DNA from: JBOGEN01 sp050743265
GTDB lineage: Bacteria; Actinomycetota; Actinomycetes; JBOGEN01
DNA length: 14,884 bases
NCBI GenBank assembly: GCA_050743265.1
Contig: JBOGEN010000006.1
Location: 1 to 14,884, forward strand
Direction: 5' to 3'
The position numbers and the translations under genes were made by a program. The notes under the pieces are model-generated. The model was not told where the DNA came from. It ran no database searches and saw only the letters and a program-made list of their open reading frames with translations. Positions 1-7,063 of this stretch are shown here, in pieces; positions within the stretch are counted from its first letter, which is position 1, and each line of letters opens with the position of its first letter.

Positions 1-241
1 CGTCCACGCCGAGGTCGCGCAGGTGGGGGAGCCGGGCACGGACGCCGGCCAGGTCACCGACCCCGTCGCCGTCACTGTCGGCGAACGAGCGGACATAGAC
101 CTGGTAGAACACCGCGTCACGCCACCAGGGGGACGCTGTGGTGGCCGCGTCGGCGGTGCCTGCGGGCTGGAACGGGTCGGACGTGCGGGCGAAGGGGCGC
201 TCGTCGGTCACCGGGTCGAGTCTGCCAGCCGCGTCGGGCAT
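1..241 (-). CDS. GH13 alpha-glucosidase, N-terminal fragment (runs off left edge)
   Basis: Only the first 80 codons are present; the rest lies to the left of the window. After a non-conserved leader of about 35 residues the protein reads PWWRDAVFYQVYVRSFADSD followed by GDGVGDLAGVRARLPHLRDLGVD. This is the N-terminal beta1/alpha1 signature of GH13 alpha-amylase-family enzymes of the alpha-glucosidase/oligo-1,6-glucosidase type, which hydrolyse alpha-glucosidic bonds in maltose, isomaltose or short oligosaccharides in the cytoplasm. The GDGVGDL segment is part of the conserved Asp-rich, often Ca-binding, loop. The catalytic Asp/Glu/Asp lie outside the window, so activity cannot be judged. I chose the ATG at 239-241. 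It has no convincing Shine-Dalgarno, and the reading frame stays open upstream, so the start is uncertain. Its neighbour glbO is on the same strand, as I recall for aglA in mycobacteria. Trehalose synthase is the main alternative, but the PWWRDAVFYQVYVRSF wording favours alpha-glucosidase. Confidence 0.85.
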   Translation of the reverse strand, partial: MPDAAGRLDPVTDERPFARTSDPFQPAGTADAATTASPWWRDAVFYQVYVRSFADSDGDGVGDLAGVRARLPHLRDLGVD

Positions 242-314
242 GCCATCCGGGGGAGGAGCGGCTCCGGGCGGTGCGCAGGCCGCCCGCTCGCCGACCCGCC
301 AGCTCGTCGATCGC

Positions 315-379
315 GTCCGGCCTCAGGGGTTGCAGGGGCTCAGGACTACTGGGGCTCAGGGTTGCCCGCGCTCAGGACT
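315..379. repeat. Imperfect tandem repeat downstream of glbO (period 16/32 bp)
   Basis: CTCAGG occurs at 322, 339, 355 and 371, that is every 16-17 bp. Flanking bases alternate, so the true unit is about 32 bp duplicated once: GCTCAGGACT recurs at 338-347 and 370-379, and CTCAGGG(G)TTGC recurs between them. The last copy covers the glbO stop codon and final codons. It lies in the 242-371 spacer between glbO and the alpha-glucosidase gene, which otherwise shows nothing I can identify. Confidence 0.7.
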
Positions 380-776
380 CCTCGGGCTCCTCGAACCGGT
401 TGACCATGCTGAACGCCGCGTTGGACAGGTAGTCCCACAGCATCTGCTCGTACGGATCAGGCAGCTCGAGCTCGATGACCGCCTCGCGCATGTGCCGCAG
501 CCAGGCGTCCCGGGCAGCCGGCGTGACCGCGAAGGGCGCGTGGCGCATTCTCAGCCGCGGGTGGCCCCGCTGGTCGCTGTACGTGCGGGGGCCGCCCCAG
601 TACTGGATGAGGAAGAGGCAGAGGCGGTTCTCGGCCGGACCGAGGTCCTCCTCCGGGTAGAGCGGGCGCAGAAGGGGGTCGTCCGCCACGCCTTGGTAGA
701 AGCGGTGCACGAGCCGCCGGAAGGTCTGCTCGCCGCCGACAGCCTCATAGAACGTCACTTGGGGCTGTTCCGTCAC
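372..776 (-). CDS. glbO: Truncated haemoglobin, group II (GlbO/trHbO)
   Basis: The product is a 134-aa haem protein of the 2-on-2 globin family, which binds O2 and is linked to respiration and to oxidative or nitrosative stress handling. It aligns almost without gaps to M. tuberculosis trHbO as I remember it: FYxAVGG at 9-15, the run QYWGGPRTYS, then RGHPRLRMRHAPF. Key haem-pocket residues by that alignment are Tyr B10 = Y27, Tyr CD1 = Y40, Ala E7 = A48, Leu E11 = L52, proximal His F8 = H79 and Trp G8 = W92. All are present, so a functional group II globin is expected. The start is GTG at 776, with GAGAGGA on the minus strand (plus 784-790) 7 nt upstream. A second in-frame GTG at codon 7 has no ribosome site. 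It is divergent from the OsmC gene across 73 bp, which suggests shared stress regulation (inference). The gene ends in the tandem repeat at 315-379. Confidence 0.96.
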   Translation of the reverse strand: MTEQPQVTFYEAVGGEQTFRRLVHRFYQGVADDPLLRPLYPEEDLGPAENRLCLFLIQYWGGPRTYSDQRGHPRLRMRHAPFAVTPAARDAWLRHMREAVIELELPDPYEQMLWDYLSNAAFSMVNRFEEPEES

Positions 777-798
777 GGTTCCATCCTCTCAGACGCGG

Positions 799-813
799 GC
801 AGGGTGTCCCTGC
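799..813. promoter_or_regulatory. Inverted repeat in the glbO/osmC divergent spacer
   Basis: The perfect inverted repeat GCAGGG-TGT-CCCTGC sits near the middle of the 73-bp spacer (777-849) between two divergent stress genes. Its position suits a dimeric repressor or activator acting on both promoters. No clear -10/-35 pair is visible on either side, and I do not recognise the half-site as belonging to a known regulator. Confidence 0.4.
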
Positions 814-849
814 GACAGCAGTCCCCGAGACCGAGGGAGAGCACGGACG

Positions 850-1275
850 ATGGCCACCACTCGTACCGCCACCACCCAGTGGCAGGGCTCGCTGATGACC
901 GGGGCGGGGACGACCTCGCTCGAGTCGTCGAAGCTCGCCACGTTCGACGTGACCTGGCCCGCCCGGGCCGAGCAGCCGGATGGGCGCACCAGCCCGGAGG
1001 AGCTCATCGCGGCGGCCCACTCGACCTGCTACTCGATGGCGCTCTCGCACGCGCTCGCCGGGGCGGGGAACCCTCCGGAGAACGTGGACACGCGGGCCGA
1101 CGTCTCGTTCCAGCCGGGTGAGGGCATCACCGGTGTCCACCTCACGGTCCGGGCGCGCGTCCCCGGGTTGGAACCGGACGGGTTCCGCAAGTTCGCCGAG
1201 GCGGCCAAGTCCGACTGCCCGGTGAGCCAGGCCCTGACCGGGACGACGATCACGCTCGACGCATCGCTGGACTGA
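850..1275 (+). CDS. OsmC-family peroxiredoxin
   Basis: The product is a 141-aa cytoplasmic thiol peroxidase of the OsmC/Ohr superfamily, which reduces organic hydroperoxides with a pair of reactive cysteines. The family signature is clear: TSPEELIAAAHSTCYSMALS at 47-66, giving the peroxidatic Cys60 with the supporting Glu51, and SDCPVSQAL with the second cysteine, Cys123. R39 in PARAEQ is a plausible match to the active-site arginine. The sequence resembles the OsmC branch (osmotically inducible) more than Ohr, because of the WxG repeat-like N-terminus (TTQWQGSLMTGAGTTSLES) and the AAHSTCYSMALS wording. The ATG at 850 is preceded by a purine-rich AGGGAGAG. The gene is divergent from glbO and converges on the SDR gene with only 6 bp between stop codons. 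Redox reactivation in actinomycetes would use lipoylated protein, mycothiol or mycoredoxin systems; nothing in the window shows which. Confidence 0.93.
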   Translation: MATTRTATTQWQGSLMTGAGTTSLESSKLATFDVTWPARAEQPDGRTSPEELIAAAHSTCYSMALSHALAGAGNPPENVDTRADVSFQPGEGITGVHLTVRARVPGLEPDGFRKFAEAAKSDCPVSQALTGTTITLDASLD

Positions 1276-1281
1276 CACGCC

Positions 1282-2805
1282 TCAACGCCCTGACGTGGGG
1301 GAGTCGGCGGCCGCGGATTCGTGGCGGGCCGCCGGCCTCTCCGCCGCCGCGGACTTCTCCGCCGCCGTGGCGATGTTGCGGGCCATGCTCCCGAACACGA
1401 TCCCGTGGAAGGGGTAGACGGCCCACCAGTACAGGTGACCCGGCAGTCCACGCGGGTGGAACAGGGCGCGCTGGGTGTAGACCAGCGGGTTTCCATCTCG
1501 GATGCCGAGCTCGAGCCAGGCGAGGCCGGGCAACCGCATCTCGGCACGCAGGCGCAGGAGTCGGCCCGGCTCGATCTCTTCGACGCGCCAGAGGTCGAGC
1601 GACTCGCCCACGAGCAGCCGGTCCGGGTGCCGGCGGCCACGGCGCAGCCCCACCCCGCCGGCCAGCCGGTCGGCGAGCCCACGCACGCGCCAGGCCAGCG
1701 GGAACGAGTACCAGCCGCGCGCGCCGCCGATCCCCTCGATGACCCGCCACAGGGCGTCGCGTGAGGCGTGGACGGGACGCGCGCGGACGTCCTCGTACAG
1801 GCTGCCGCCGGCCCAGTCCGGGTCGGTGGGCAACGGGTCGCTCGGCGCCCCGGGTACGGATGCGGACGACCAGCGCGTGGCCACGTCCGCCTCCCGTACG
1901 CGGGCGAGCGCCAGCTCGACCGCGCGGTCGAAGCCGAGCAGGCCGCCGGGCGGGTCGGGCACGTACTGCGCGATGTCGTTCTCCTGGCAGACGACCTCGT
2001 GGCGCAGGGACTCGACGAGAGGGCGTGCGATGCCGCTCGGGACGGGGGTGACGAGGCCCACCCAGTGGCTCGACAGCGAGGGGGACAGCACGGCGACGGG
2101 GACGATCCTTCGCCGTTGCAGCCCGGCCACGGCGGCGTACCGCTGCATCATGTCCGCATACGTGAGGACGTCAGGGCCGCCGATGTCGAAGGTGCGCGAT
2201 ACCTCGGAGGGCAGGGTGGCGCAGGCGACGAGGTAGCGCAGGACGTCCCGGATCGCGATGGGTTGGATCCGCGTGTGCACCCAGCGCGGGGTGACCATGA
2301 CCGGCAGCCGTTCTGTGAGGTAACGCAGCATCTCGAACGACGCCGAGCCCGACCCCAGGATGACCGCGGCGCCCAGCACCGCCGTCGGCACGCCGGAGGC
2401 GAGCAGGACGTCGCCGACCTCCGCGCGTGAGCGCAGGTGCGGGGAGAGGTCGCCGTCGCCGCCGTCTGGGGACAGGCCACCCAGGTAGACGAGGCGGCCC
2501 ACGCCCGCCCTCCGGGCGGCCTCGGAGAACGTGCGGGCCATGTCGCGGTCACGGTCGGCGAACTCGGCTCCGCTCGCGAGGGAGTGGATCAGGTAGTAGG
2601 CGACGTTCACGCCGTCGAGCGCCCGCCGTACGGCGTGGCCGTCCCGCGCGTCGGCCTGGACGATCTCGACGCGCTCGGACCACGGGCGACCCGCCAGCGA
2701 GGCGGGGGACCGGGCCATGCAGCGCACCTCGTGGCCCGCGGCCAGCAGCTCAGGGACGAGACGGCCTCCCACGTACCCCGTGGCCCCAGTGACGAGACAG
2801 CGCAT
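1282..2805 (-). CDS. SDR-family NAD(P)-binding oxidoreductase with C-terminal DUF2867 domain
   Basis: The 507-aa protein has two parts. Residues 1 to about 300 form an atypical/extended short-chain dehydrogenase Rossmann fold, with the nucleotide-binding TGATGYVGG (6-14) and RLVYLGGL as strand beta5. The YxxxK catalytic pair of classical SDRs is not evident, as in NmrA-like members. Residues about 335-478 match DUF2867, including REPGR-like turns, LRLRAEMRLPG and the aromatic stretch HLYWWAVYPFHGIVFG; this domain is often fused to such SDRs, with unknown function. The tail is low-complexity and Ala-rich, encoded by an 18-bp duplication (TCTCCGCCGCCG at 1338 and 1356). The substrate is unknown; quinone, flavin or polyketide reduction are only guesses. 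It lies 76 bp downstream of the MscS gene on the same strand, so co-transcription is possible. The ATG at 2803-2805 has only a weak GGGA ribosome site. Confidence 0.85.
   Translation of the reverse strand: MRCLVTGATGYVGGRLVPELLAAGHEVRCMARSPASLAGRPWSERVEIVQADARDGHAVRRALDGVNVAYYLIHSLASGAEFADRDRDMARTFSEAARRAGVGRLVYLGGLSPDGGDGDLSPHLRSRAEVGDVLLASGVPTAVLGAAVILGSGSASFEMLRYLTERLPVMVTPRWVHTRIQPIAIRDVLRYLVACATLPSEVSRTFDIGGPDVLTYADMMQRYAAVAGLQRRRIVPVAVLSPSLSSHWVGLVTPVPSGIARPLVESLRHEVVCQENDIAQYVPDPPGGLLGFDRAVELALARVREADVATRWSSASVPGAPSDPLPTDPDWAGGSLYEDVRARPVHASRDALWRVIEGIGGARGWYSFPLAWRVRGLADRLAGGVGLRRGRRHPDRLLVGESLDLWRVEEIEPGRLLRLRAEMRLPGLAWLELGIRDGNPLVYTQRALFHPRGLPGHLYWWAVYPFHGIVFGSMARNIATAAEKSAAAERPAARHESAAADSPTSGR
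1338..1367. repeat. 18-bp duplication in the 3' end of the SDR gene
   Basis: TCTCCGCCGCCG occurs at 1338-1349 and again at 1356-1367, in phase. It encodes the duplicated Glu-(Lys)-Ser-Ala-Ala-Ala pattern of the disordered C-terminus. This is probably replication slippage without functional meaning. Confidence 0.6.
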
Positions 2806-2881
2806 GTCCCGAGTCTTGCCCGGATCTCGCCAACCCGATCCCGAACAGCGGGAGTGCTCGGCCCTGGCGGGACGTCTCCTC

Positions 2882-4117
2882 CTAGCGGCGCGGCTCGCGG
2901 GTCGGCTCGAGACCTGGCTCGTGCGTCGGCTCGCGACCCGTCGGGGCCTCCGCGGTCTCGAGGTACAGCTCGGCCGTCTCGGAGTACTCCCGACCGGCCG
3001 GCGGCCGGGAGGGAGCAGCCGGGGACGCGCCGTCGCCCGCCGTCGCCGGGGCGGGCGTCTGGCGCATGTGGTCGCCGTGCGGCGGAGCCTCGTTGCGGAC
3101 CCAGATCGTGCGCTGGGGGAACGGGATCTCGATGCCTTCGCGGTCGAAGACGACCTTGACCCGGCGGTTCATCTCCCGCGCGACCCGCCACTGCTCGAGA
3201 GGTGCCGTACGGAAGACCAGCCGGATGACCATGGAGTCCGGCGCAAGCGTCTGCACGCCCCAGATCTCGGGCTCGTCGAGGATGAGCTCGTTCCAGGTCT
3301 CCTCCTGCCACATCTCGTCGGCGGTCGCCTTGAGTAGATCCTGGATGCGCTCGACGTCCTCGCCGTAAGGGGCCGGCAGGTCGACCACGGCACGGGCCCA
3401 GCCCTGGCTGTGGTTGCCGATGCGGATGATCTCGCCGTTGCGGACGTACCAGACAGCGCCGTCGAGGTCCCGCAGCCGGGTGACCCGCAACGTCACGGCC
3501 TCGACCGCGCCGATCGCCTCGCCCGTGTCGATGACGTCGCCGACGCCGTACTGGTCCTCGATGAGCATGAAGATGCCGGAGAGGAAGTCCTTGACCAGTG
3601 TCTGGGAACCGAAGCCGAGCGCCACGCCGATGATGCCGGCGCTGGCGATGATCGGCCCGACCGGGATGCCGAACTCGTCGAGGACCATCACACCGGCGAT
3701 CGTGAAGATCACCGCCGACGAGATCGACCGCAGCACCGAGGCCATCGTCTCGGCCCGCTGGCGCCGTCTCTCGTTGACCAGGACGGCGGACCCCTCGACG
3801 CCGGTCTGCGCGCGGTCGCGCCAGCGCCACCGCTGAGGGACGGTGCCCTCCGAGGCCTTCTGGGCGAAGCGGTTGATCGCCCGTCTCGTGATCCGGCGGG
3901 CCAGCAGCGCGAGCAGGATGATGACCAGGATCGCCAGCGGCCGGGCGAGCAGCAGGTCGGTGGCCGCCAGGATCCACCGCTCATGGGTGAACTGCTCGAC
4001 GAACTGGCAGAGCTGGGCGTTCTGGCCGCACTGCCAGTTCTCCACGGTGTTCTGGAGATCGTCCGGGGTGGAGGAGCCGACAGGCAGGGTGGTGAGGGCG
4101 GCGTGCGCCAGCGGCAC
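2882..4117 (-). CDS. MscS-family small-conductance mechanosensitive channel
   Basis: The 411-aa membrane protein opens under membrane tension to release solutes during hypo-osmotic shock. Three hydrophobic helices are visible: about 55-73 (LLLARPLAILVIILLALLA), 126-146 (preceded by the basic RRRQRAE run) and 152-186. The last carries the TM3 pore signature IIGVALGFGSQTLVKDFLSG. A beta-domain follows (DVIDTGEAIGAVEAVTLRVT, RNGEIIRIGNHS), then an alpha/beta domain and a disordered tail rich in Glu-Pro-Thr with an 8-residue repeat (GTCGGCTCG at 2901 and 2925). The frame is open far upstream, but homology starts near TLPVGSS. The GTG at 4115-4117 has GAGGAGG 8 nt upstream and is the clear start. 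C30 and C37 in the segment before TM1 could form an extracytoplasmic disulfide. It begins 44 bp after the oligopeptidase stop on the same strand, suggesting an operon. It is shorter and simpler than MscCG-type channels. Confidence 0.93.
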   Translation of the reverse strand: MPLAHAALTTLPVGSSTPDDLQNTVENWQCGQNAQLCQFVEQFTHERWILAATDLLLARPLAILVIILLALLARRITRRAINRFAQKASEGTVPQRWRWRDRAQTGVEGSAVLVNERRRQRAETMASVLRSISSAVIFTIAGVMVLDEFGIPVGPIIASAGIIGVALGFGSQTLVKDFLSGIFMLIEDQYGVGDVIDTGEAIGAVEAVTLRVTRLRDLDGAVWYVRNGEIIRIGNHSQGWARAVVDLPAPYGEDVERIQDLLKATADEMWQEETWNELILDEPEIWGVQTLAPDSMVIRLVFRTAPLEQWRVAREMNRRVKVVFDREGIEIPFPQRTIWVRNEAPPHGDHMRQTPAPATAGDGASPAAPSRPPAGREYSETAELYLETAEAPTGREPTHEPGLEPTREPRR

Positions 4118-4125
4118 GACGGTGG

Positions 4126-4132
4126 CCTCCTC
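4126..4132 (-). promoter_or_regulatory. Shine-Dalgarno fixing the mscS start
   Basis: The minus strand reads GAGGAGG, 8 nt before the GTG at 4117. No upstream in-frame ATG or GTG has a comparable site, and this one lies in the short gap after the oligopeptidase stop codon. It therefore rejects the much longer open frame that extends upstream to 4867. Confidence 0.75.
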
Positions 4133-4161
4133 GTGCGCGGGTCCGGTTCCGGTGGGCCAGG

Positions 4162-6330
4162 CTACCCCTGCTCGAAGGCCTGCCCCGCCCCGGCGGGGTG
4201 GGGCAGGCCAGCCCCGGCCCCGGCGCCGTTGCCCTCCCCGTCCATCGGGAGGCCGGTGTGGGCGGCGAGAAACGCCAGCGTGTCGACGGACAGGTCGATC
4301 GTCCGGCTGAGCGCGCGGGCCCCGTGGCCGACCTCGGTCTCGCGCCGGTACAGCACCGGGCGGGACGACGTGGTCGCCTCCTGCATCGCCGCGCAGGTCT
4401 TCCGCGCGTGCAGAGGGTCGACCCGGGTGTCGGAATCGAACACGGTGAACAGCGTCGCCGGGTACTCCACGCCCGCGCGTACGTGGTGGTACGGCGAGTA
4501 GCCGAGGAGCCACGCCAGCTCGACCGGGTCGTCCGCCCGGCCGAACTCGTCGTTCCACGTCTCGCCCAGTCCGAACTGCTCGTAGCGGACCATGTCGAGC
4601 AGCGGGGCAGAGCAGGCCACCGCGGTGTACAGGTCGGGCCGCTGGGTGAGTGCGGCCCCGACGAGCAGCCCGCCGTTCGAGCCACCGGAGATGCCCAGTC
4701 GGTCCGGGGTCGTCCAGGCCTGGGCGACGAGCCAATCCGCGGCAGCGTGGAAGTCGTCGAACACGTTCTGCTTGTGCTCCCGCATGCCCGCGCGGTGCCA
4801 CTCCTCGCCCTCCTCGGAGCCGCCGCGCAGGTTGGCCACCGCGTACACGCCGCCCGCCTCCACCCACGCGAGGATCGAGGCCGAGTACGCGGGCGACAGC
4901 CCGACGCCGAACCCGCCGTACCCGTAGAGGATGGTGGGCCGTGGCCCGTCAGGGGCTTCCTCGCGGGACACGACGAACATCCGTACCTCTGTGCCGTCCC
5001 GCGAGGTGTAGGTGACGTGGCGGGCATGCGCGCGGGGCACCTCCACCGACCCGGGCGGCGCGGCCCACAGCGTCGTCTGGCCGGTCACCGCGTCGAACCG
5101 GTACACGGACGGGGGAGTCACGTGGTCGGTGTAGCCGAACCACGCCTCGTGCCCACCTTCCGGACGCTCGGCCAGCCCGCCGATCGTGCCGACACCGGGC
5201 AGCGGCATCTCGCCCCGGCGTGCCCCGGTGGCGAGGTCGTGCAGGCTGACCTCGCCGACGGTGTGGCGGGTCCAGCCGACGAGCAGCACCGGGGCGTCGA
5301 GGCCCTCGTCGAGCACGGCGAAGTCCTCGAGCACGGCCTCGTCGTCCTGCGGAACGAGGTCACGCCAGTGCTCGGCAGTCGGCGTGGTCGGGTCGGTCAC
5401 CGCGACCCGGCCGCGGGGCGCGTCCAGGTCGGTGAGCACGTACAGCCGCCCGTCCCGCCCGACGTGCAGCGCGGTGCGCGCGTCCACCCCCGTCTGGACC
5501 GGGCGCAGTCGCGGCGACGCGGGGTCGTCGACGGAGAGGTCCGCGATCCAGGCGTCGTTGCGGGGGGCCGTCCCTGCCGCGGCGCTCACCACCAGCCAGC
5601 GCCCGTCCATGCTCACGGACGCGCCGTAGTAGTTCGTCTTCTCGAGGCCGTCGCCGAACACGAGGACGTCCTCCGCCGGGTCGGTGCCGACGCGGTGCAG
5701 CCAGACCCGGCGGTGGTACTGGTCCTCACCCTCGGGCACCTCGTCCGCCGGCAGCCGGCGGACGTAGTAGAACGCCTCGCCGCCGGGCAGCCACGCGACG
5801 GGGGAGTACCGCGCCCGGTCGATCGGGCCGTCGACGAGGCGCCCGGTGGACACGTCCATGACGTGCACCCGCGACTCCTCGTCCCCGCCGGTGGACACCT
5901 GGTACGCGAGCAGGTTTCCCTCCTTCGAGGGTTGCCAGGAGTCGAGCGTGGTCGTGCCCGAGGCGTCCAGCGCCATCGGGTCGATGAGGACCCGTTCGGT
6001 GCCGTCCGCCTCGACCGTGAGCAGCACGGCGTGCTCCTGCTCGGCCGTACGCCGCATGAAGAAGCGCCGGTCACCACGCCAGGCCGGTGCCGAGACCACG
6101 CCGCAGGCGAGCAGCGCGGTGAGTCGGTCCCGGAGGCGGTCGCGCCCCGGCCAGGTGTCCCGGTGTGCGGCGAACAGCGCATCCTGGGCGGCGGACCACG
6201 TGGTGGTGGCCTCCGAGTCCGACTCCTCGAGCCAGCGGTACGGGTCGGCGACCTCGTGTCCGTGCAGGTGCTCCACCAGGTCGAGCCGGTGTGCGGGCGG
6301 GTAGCCGGGGCCCTGGCCGGGTCGCTCCAT
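4162..6330 (-). CDS. Prolyl oligopeptidase-family serine peptidase (S9A)
   Basis: The 722-aa peptidase is predicted to cut short peptides after proline in the cytoplasm; no signal peptide is seen. The N-terminus has the S9A phrase VADPYRWLEE. Residues about 75-420 look like the beta-propeller gate, and about 430-700 form the alpha/beta-hydrolase domain, with PTILYGYGGFGVGLSP and ANLRGGSEEGEEWHRAGM (oxyanion and substrate region). The catalytic triad is Ser551 in GGSNGG, Asp634 in DSDTRVDP and His669 in VGHGAR. R636 matches the conserved substrate-binding Arg after the catalytic Asp. The C-terminus is odd: after the last helix (LAFLAAHTGLP) there is a Gly/Ala-rich extension of about 25 residues, encoded by a strong hairpin (4177-4209). 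The ATG at 6328-6330 has no clear Shine-Dalgarno, but TAGGGT lies 6 nt upstream, as for leaderless transcripts. It is probably co-transcribed with the mscS gene 44 bp downstream. Oligopeptidase B is less likely, given the spacing and motif wording. Confidence 0.93.
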   Translation of the reverse strand: MERPGQGPGYPPAHRLDLVEHLHGHEVADPYRWLEESDSEATTTWSAAQDALFAAHRDTWPGRDRLRDRLTALLACGVVSAPAWRGDRRFFMRRTAEQEHAVLLTVEADGTERVLIDPMALDASGTTTLDSWQPSKEGNLLAYQVSTGGDEESRVHVMDVSTGRLVDGPIDRARYSPVAWLPGGEAFYYVRRLPADEVPEGEDQYHRRVWLHRVGTDPAEDVLVFGDGLEKTNYYGASVSMDGRWLVVSAAAGTAPRNDAWIADLSVDDPASPRLRPVQTGVDARTALHVGRDGRLYVLTDLDAPRGRVAVTDPTTPTAEHWRDLVPQDDEAVLEDFAVLDEGLDAPVLLVGWTRHTVGEVSLHDLATGARRGEMPLPGVGTIGGLAERPEGGHEAWFGYTDHVTPPSVYRFDAVTGQTTLWAAPPGSVEVPRAHARHVTYTSRDGTEVRMFVVSREEAPDGPRPTILYGYGGFGVGLSPAYSASILAWVEAGGVYAVANLRGGSEEGEEWHRAGMREHKQNVFDDFHAAADWLVAQAWTTPDRLGISGGSNGGLLVGAALTQRPDLYTAVACSAPLLDMVRYEQFGLGETWNDEFGRADDPVELAWLLGYSPYHHVRAGVEYPATLFTVFDSDTRVDPLHARKTCAAMQEATTSSRPVLYRRETEVGHGARALSRTIDLSVDTLAFLAAHTGLPMDGEGNGAGAGAGLPHPAGAGQAFEQG
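4177..4209 (-). other. 33-nt near-perfect hairpin inside the 3' end of the oligopeptidase gene
   Basis: Two 15-nt arms flank a 3-nt loop. The outer ten bases of each arm (GGCCTGCCCC / GGGGCAGGCC) are fully complementary, and the inner five pair with a single mismatch on the minus-strand RNA (a G-U wobble if read from the plus strand). The arms are almost pure G/C. The element ends 12 nt before the first base of the stop codon and about 60 nt before the mscS start, with no T-tract after it. It has the look of an actinobacterial terminator or mRNA-stability stem that has become part of the coding sequence. Confidence 0.65.
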
Positions 6331-6336
6331 GGGCGC

Positions 6337-6342
6337 ACCCTA
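6337..6342 (-). promoter_or_regulatory. Candidate -10 element (TAGGGT), leaderless start of the oligopeptidase gene
   Basis: On the minus strand TAGGGT is followed by 6 nt and then the ATG. TANNNT at this distance is the usual actinobacterial arrangement when transcription starts at the A/G of the start codon. No good -35 is visible. The same layout recurs at 8233 and 11898. Confidence 0.5.
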
Positions 6343-6514
6343 CGTGTCCACCGGACGTCGTCGCGTAGGCGCAGGGCCCCCGCTCCGCCGGCTGCGGTGG
6401 GCGTGACCCGCCGTTCGGGCGGTTCCTGCTGGCGCAAAGGCCTGGTCTTTGGACACACTGCTCTTGGTGGGAACGCACGCCCCTCCTGCCAGGGGTGGCC
6501 TGCACCCGCCGGTG

Positions 6515-6521
6515 AAGGAGG
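6515..6521 (+). promoter_or_regulatory. Shine-Dalgarno fixing the HNH-protein start
   Basis: AAGGAGG is followed by 5 nt and then the GTG at 6527. It decides for this start over the upstream in-frame ATG at 6449, whose extra 26 codons show no family similarity. Confidence 0.8.
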
Positions 6522-6526
6522 CCCAG

Positions 6527-7063
6527 GTGGCGCATGCGCTCGTCCTCAACGCGACGTACGAGCCGCTGTGCGTCGTGCCCCAGCGCCGTGCCCTGGTCCT
6601 CGTCCTGAACCGCAAGGCCGTCCCGGTCGAGAACACCGGCGTGGTGATCCACAGCGCCCGGCGGGCCCTGGCGGCTCCCTCCGTCGTACGGCTCAGCCGG
6701 TACGTCAAAGTCGTCCACCGCGGTGCCGTGCCGCTCACGCGCCGCGCGGTGTTCGCGCGAGACGGGGGGCGGTGCGTCTACTGCACCGCCCCCGCCACGA
6801 GCATCGACCACGTCGTCCCGCGGAGCCGGGGCGGCGCCCATGTCTGGGAGAACGTCGTCTCGGCCTGTCACCGGTGCAACCGCATCAAAGGCGACCGGGC
6901 GATCACCGACCTCGGCTGGCGCCTGCGCGTGCCGCCCCGGCCACCGGCCGGGCTGGCCTGGCGGGTCCTCGGGACGGGGCGCAGCGACCCGTCCTGGGTG
7001 CCTTACCTCGTCTCGTACGGAGCGCCGCACCTGCGGCGCCTGGAGGAGTCTGCCTCCGCATGA
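6527..7063 (+). CDS. HNH endonuclease-family protein (conserved actinobacterial)
   Basis: The 178-aa protein starts at a GTG with an excellent ribosome site and opens with AHALVLNATYEPLCVV, the typical N-terminus of a conserved actinobacterial family of unknown role. The C-terminal half carries a zinc-ribbon HNH nuclease core: C83-x2-C86, the D94-H95 pair (IDHVVPRSRGG, metal and general base), N109 in WENVV, and C114-x2-C117 followed by N118 and K121 (CHRCNRIKGDR). All active-site and zinc residues are intact, so nuclease activity is plausible. The target, whether DNA repair, restriction or RNA, is unknown. No methylase or phage gene is nearby, which argues against a restriction or mobile role. 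It is divergent from the oligopeptidase gene across 196 bp (6331-6526); apart from the oligopeptidase -10 candidate and this gene's ribosome site I see nothing firm there. A perfect 12-bp palindrome follows the stop codon. I recall a homologue next to glbO in M. tuberculosis (Rv2469c). Confidence 0.88.
   Translation: MAHALVLNATYEPLCVVPQRRALVLVLNRKAVPVENTGVVIHSARRALAAPSVVRLSRYVKVVHRGAVPLTRRAVFARDGGRCVYCTAPATSIDHVVPRSRGGAHVWENVVSACHRCNRIKGDRAITDLGWRLRVPPRPPAGLAWRVLGTGRSDPSWVPYLVSYGAPHLRRLEESASA

Noticed and set aside
138..1121. A 327-codon plus-strand frame across the alpha-glucosidase, glbO and OsmC genes
   Set aside because: It crosses three better-supported genes and an intergenic repeat and shows no motif.
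4118..4867. Upstream extension of the mscS frame to 4867
   Set aside because: It overlaps the oligopeptidase coding sequence, is low-complexity Arg/Gly-rich and has no family similarity. The GTG at 4117 with GAGGAGG is a clear start.
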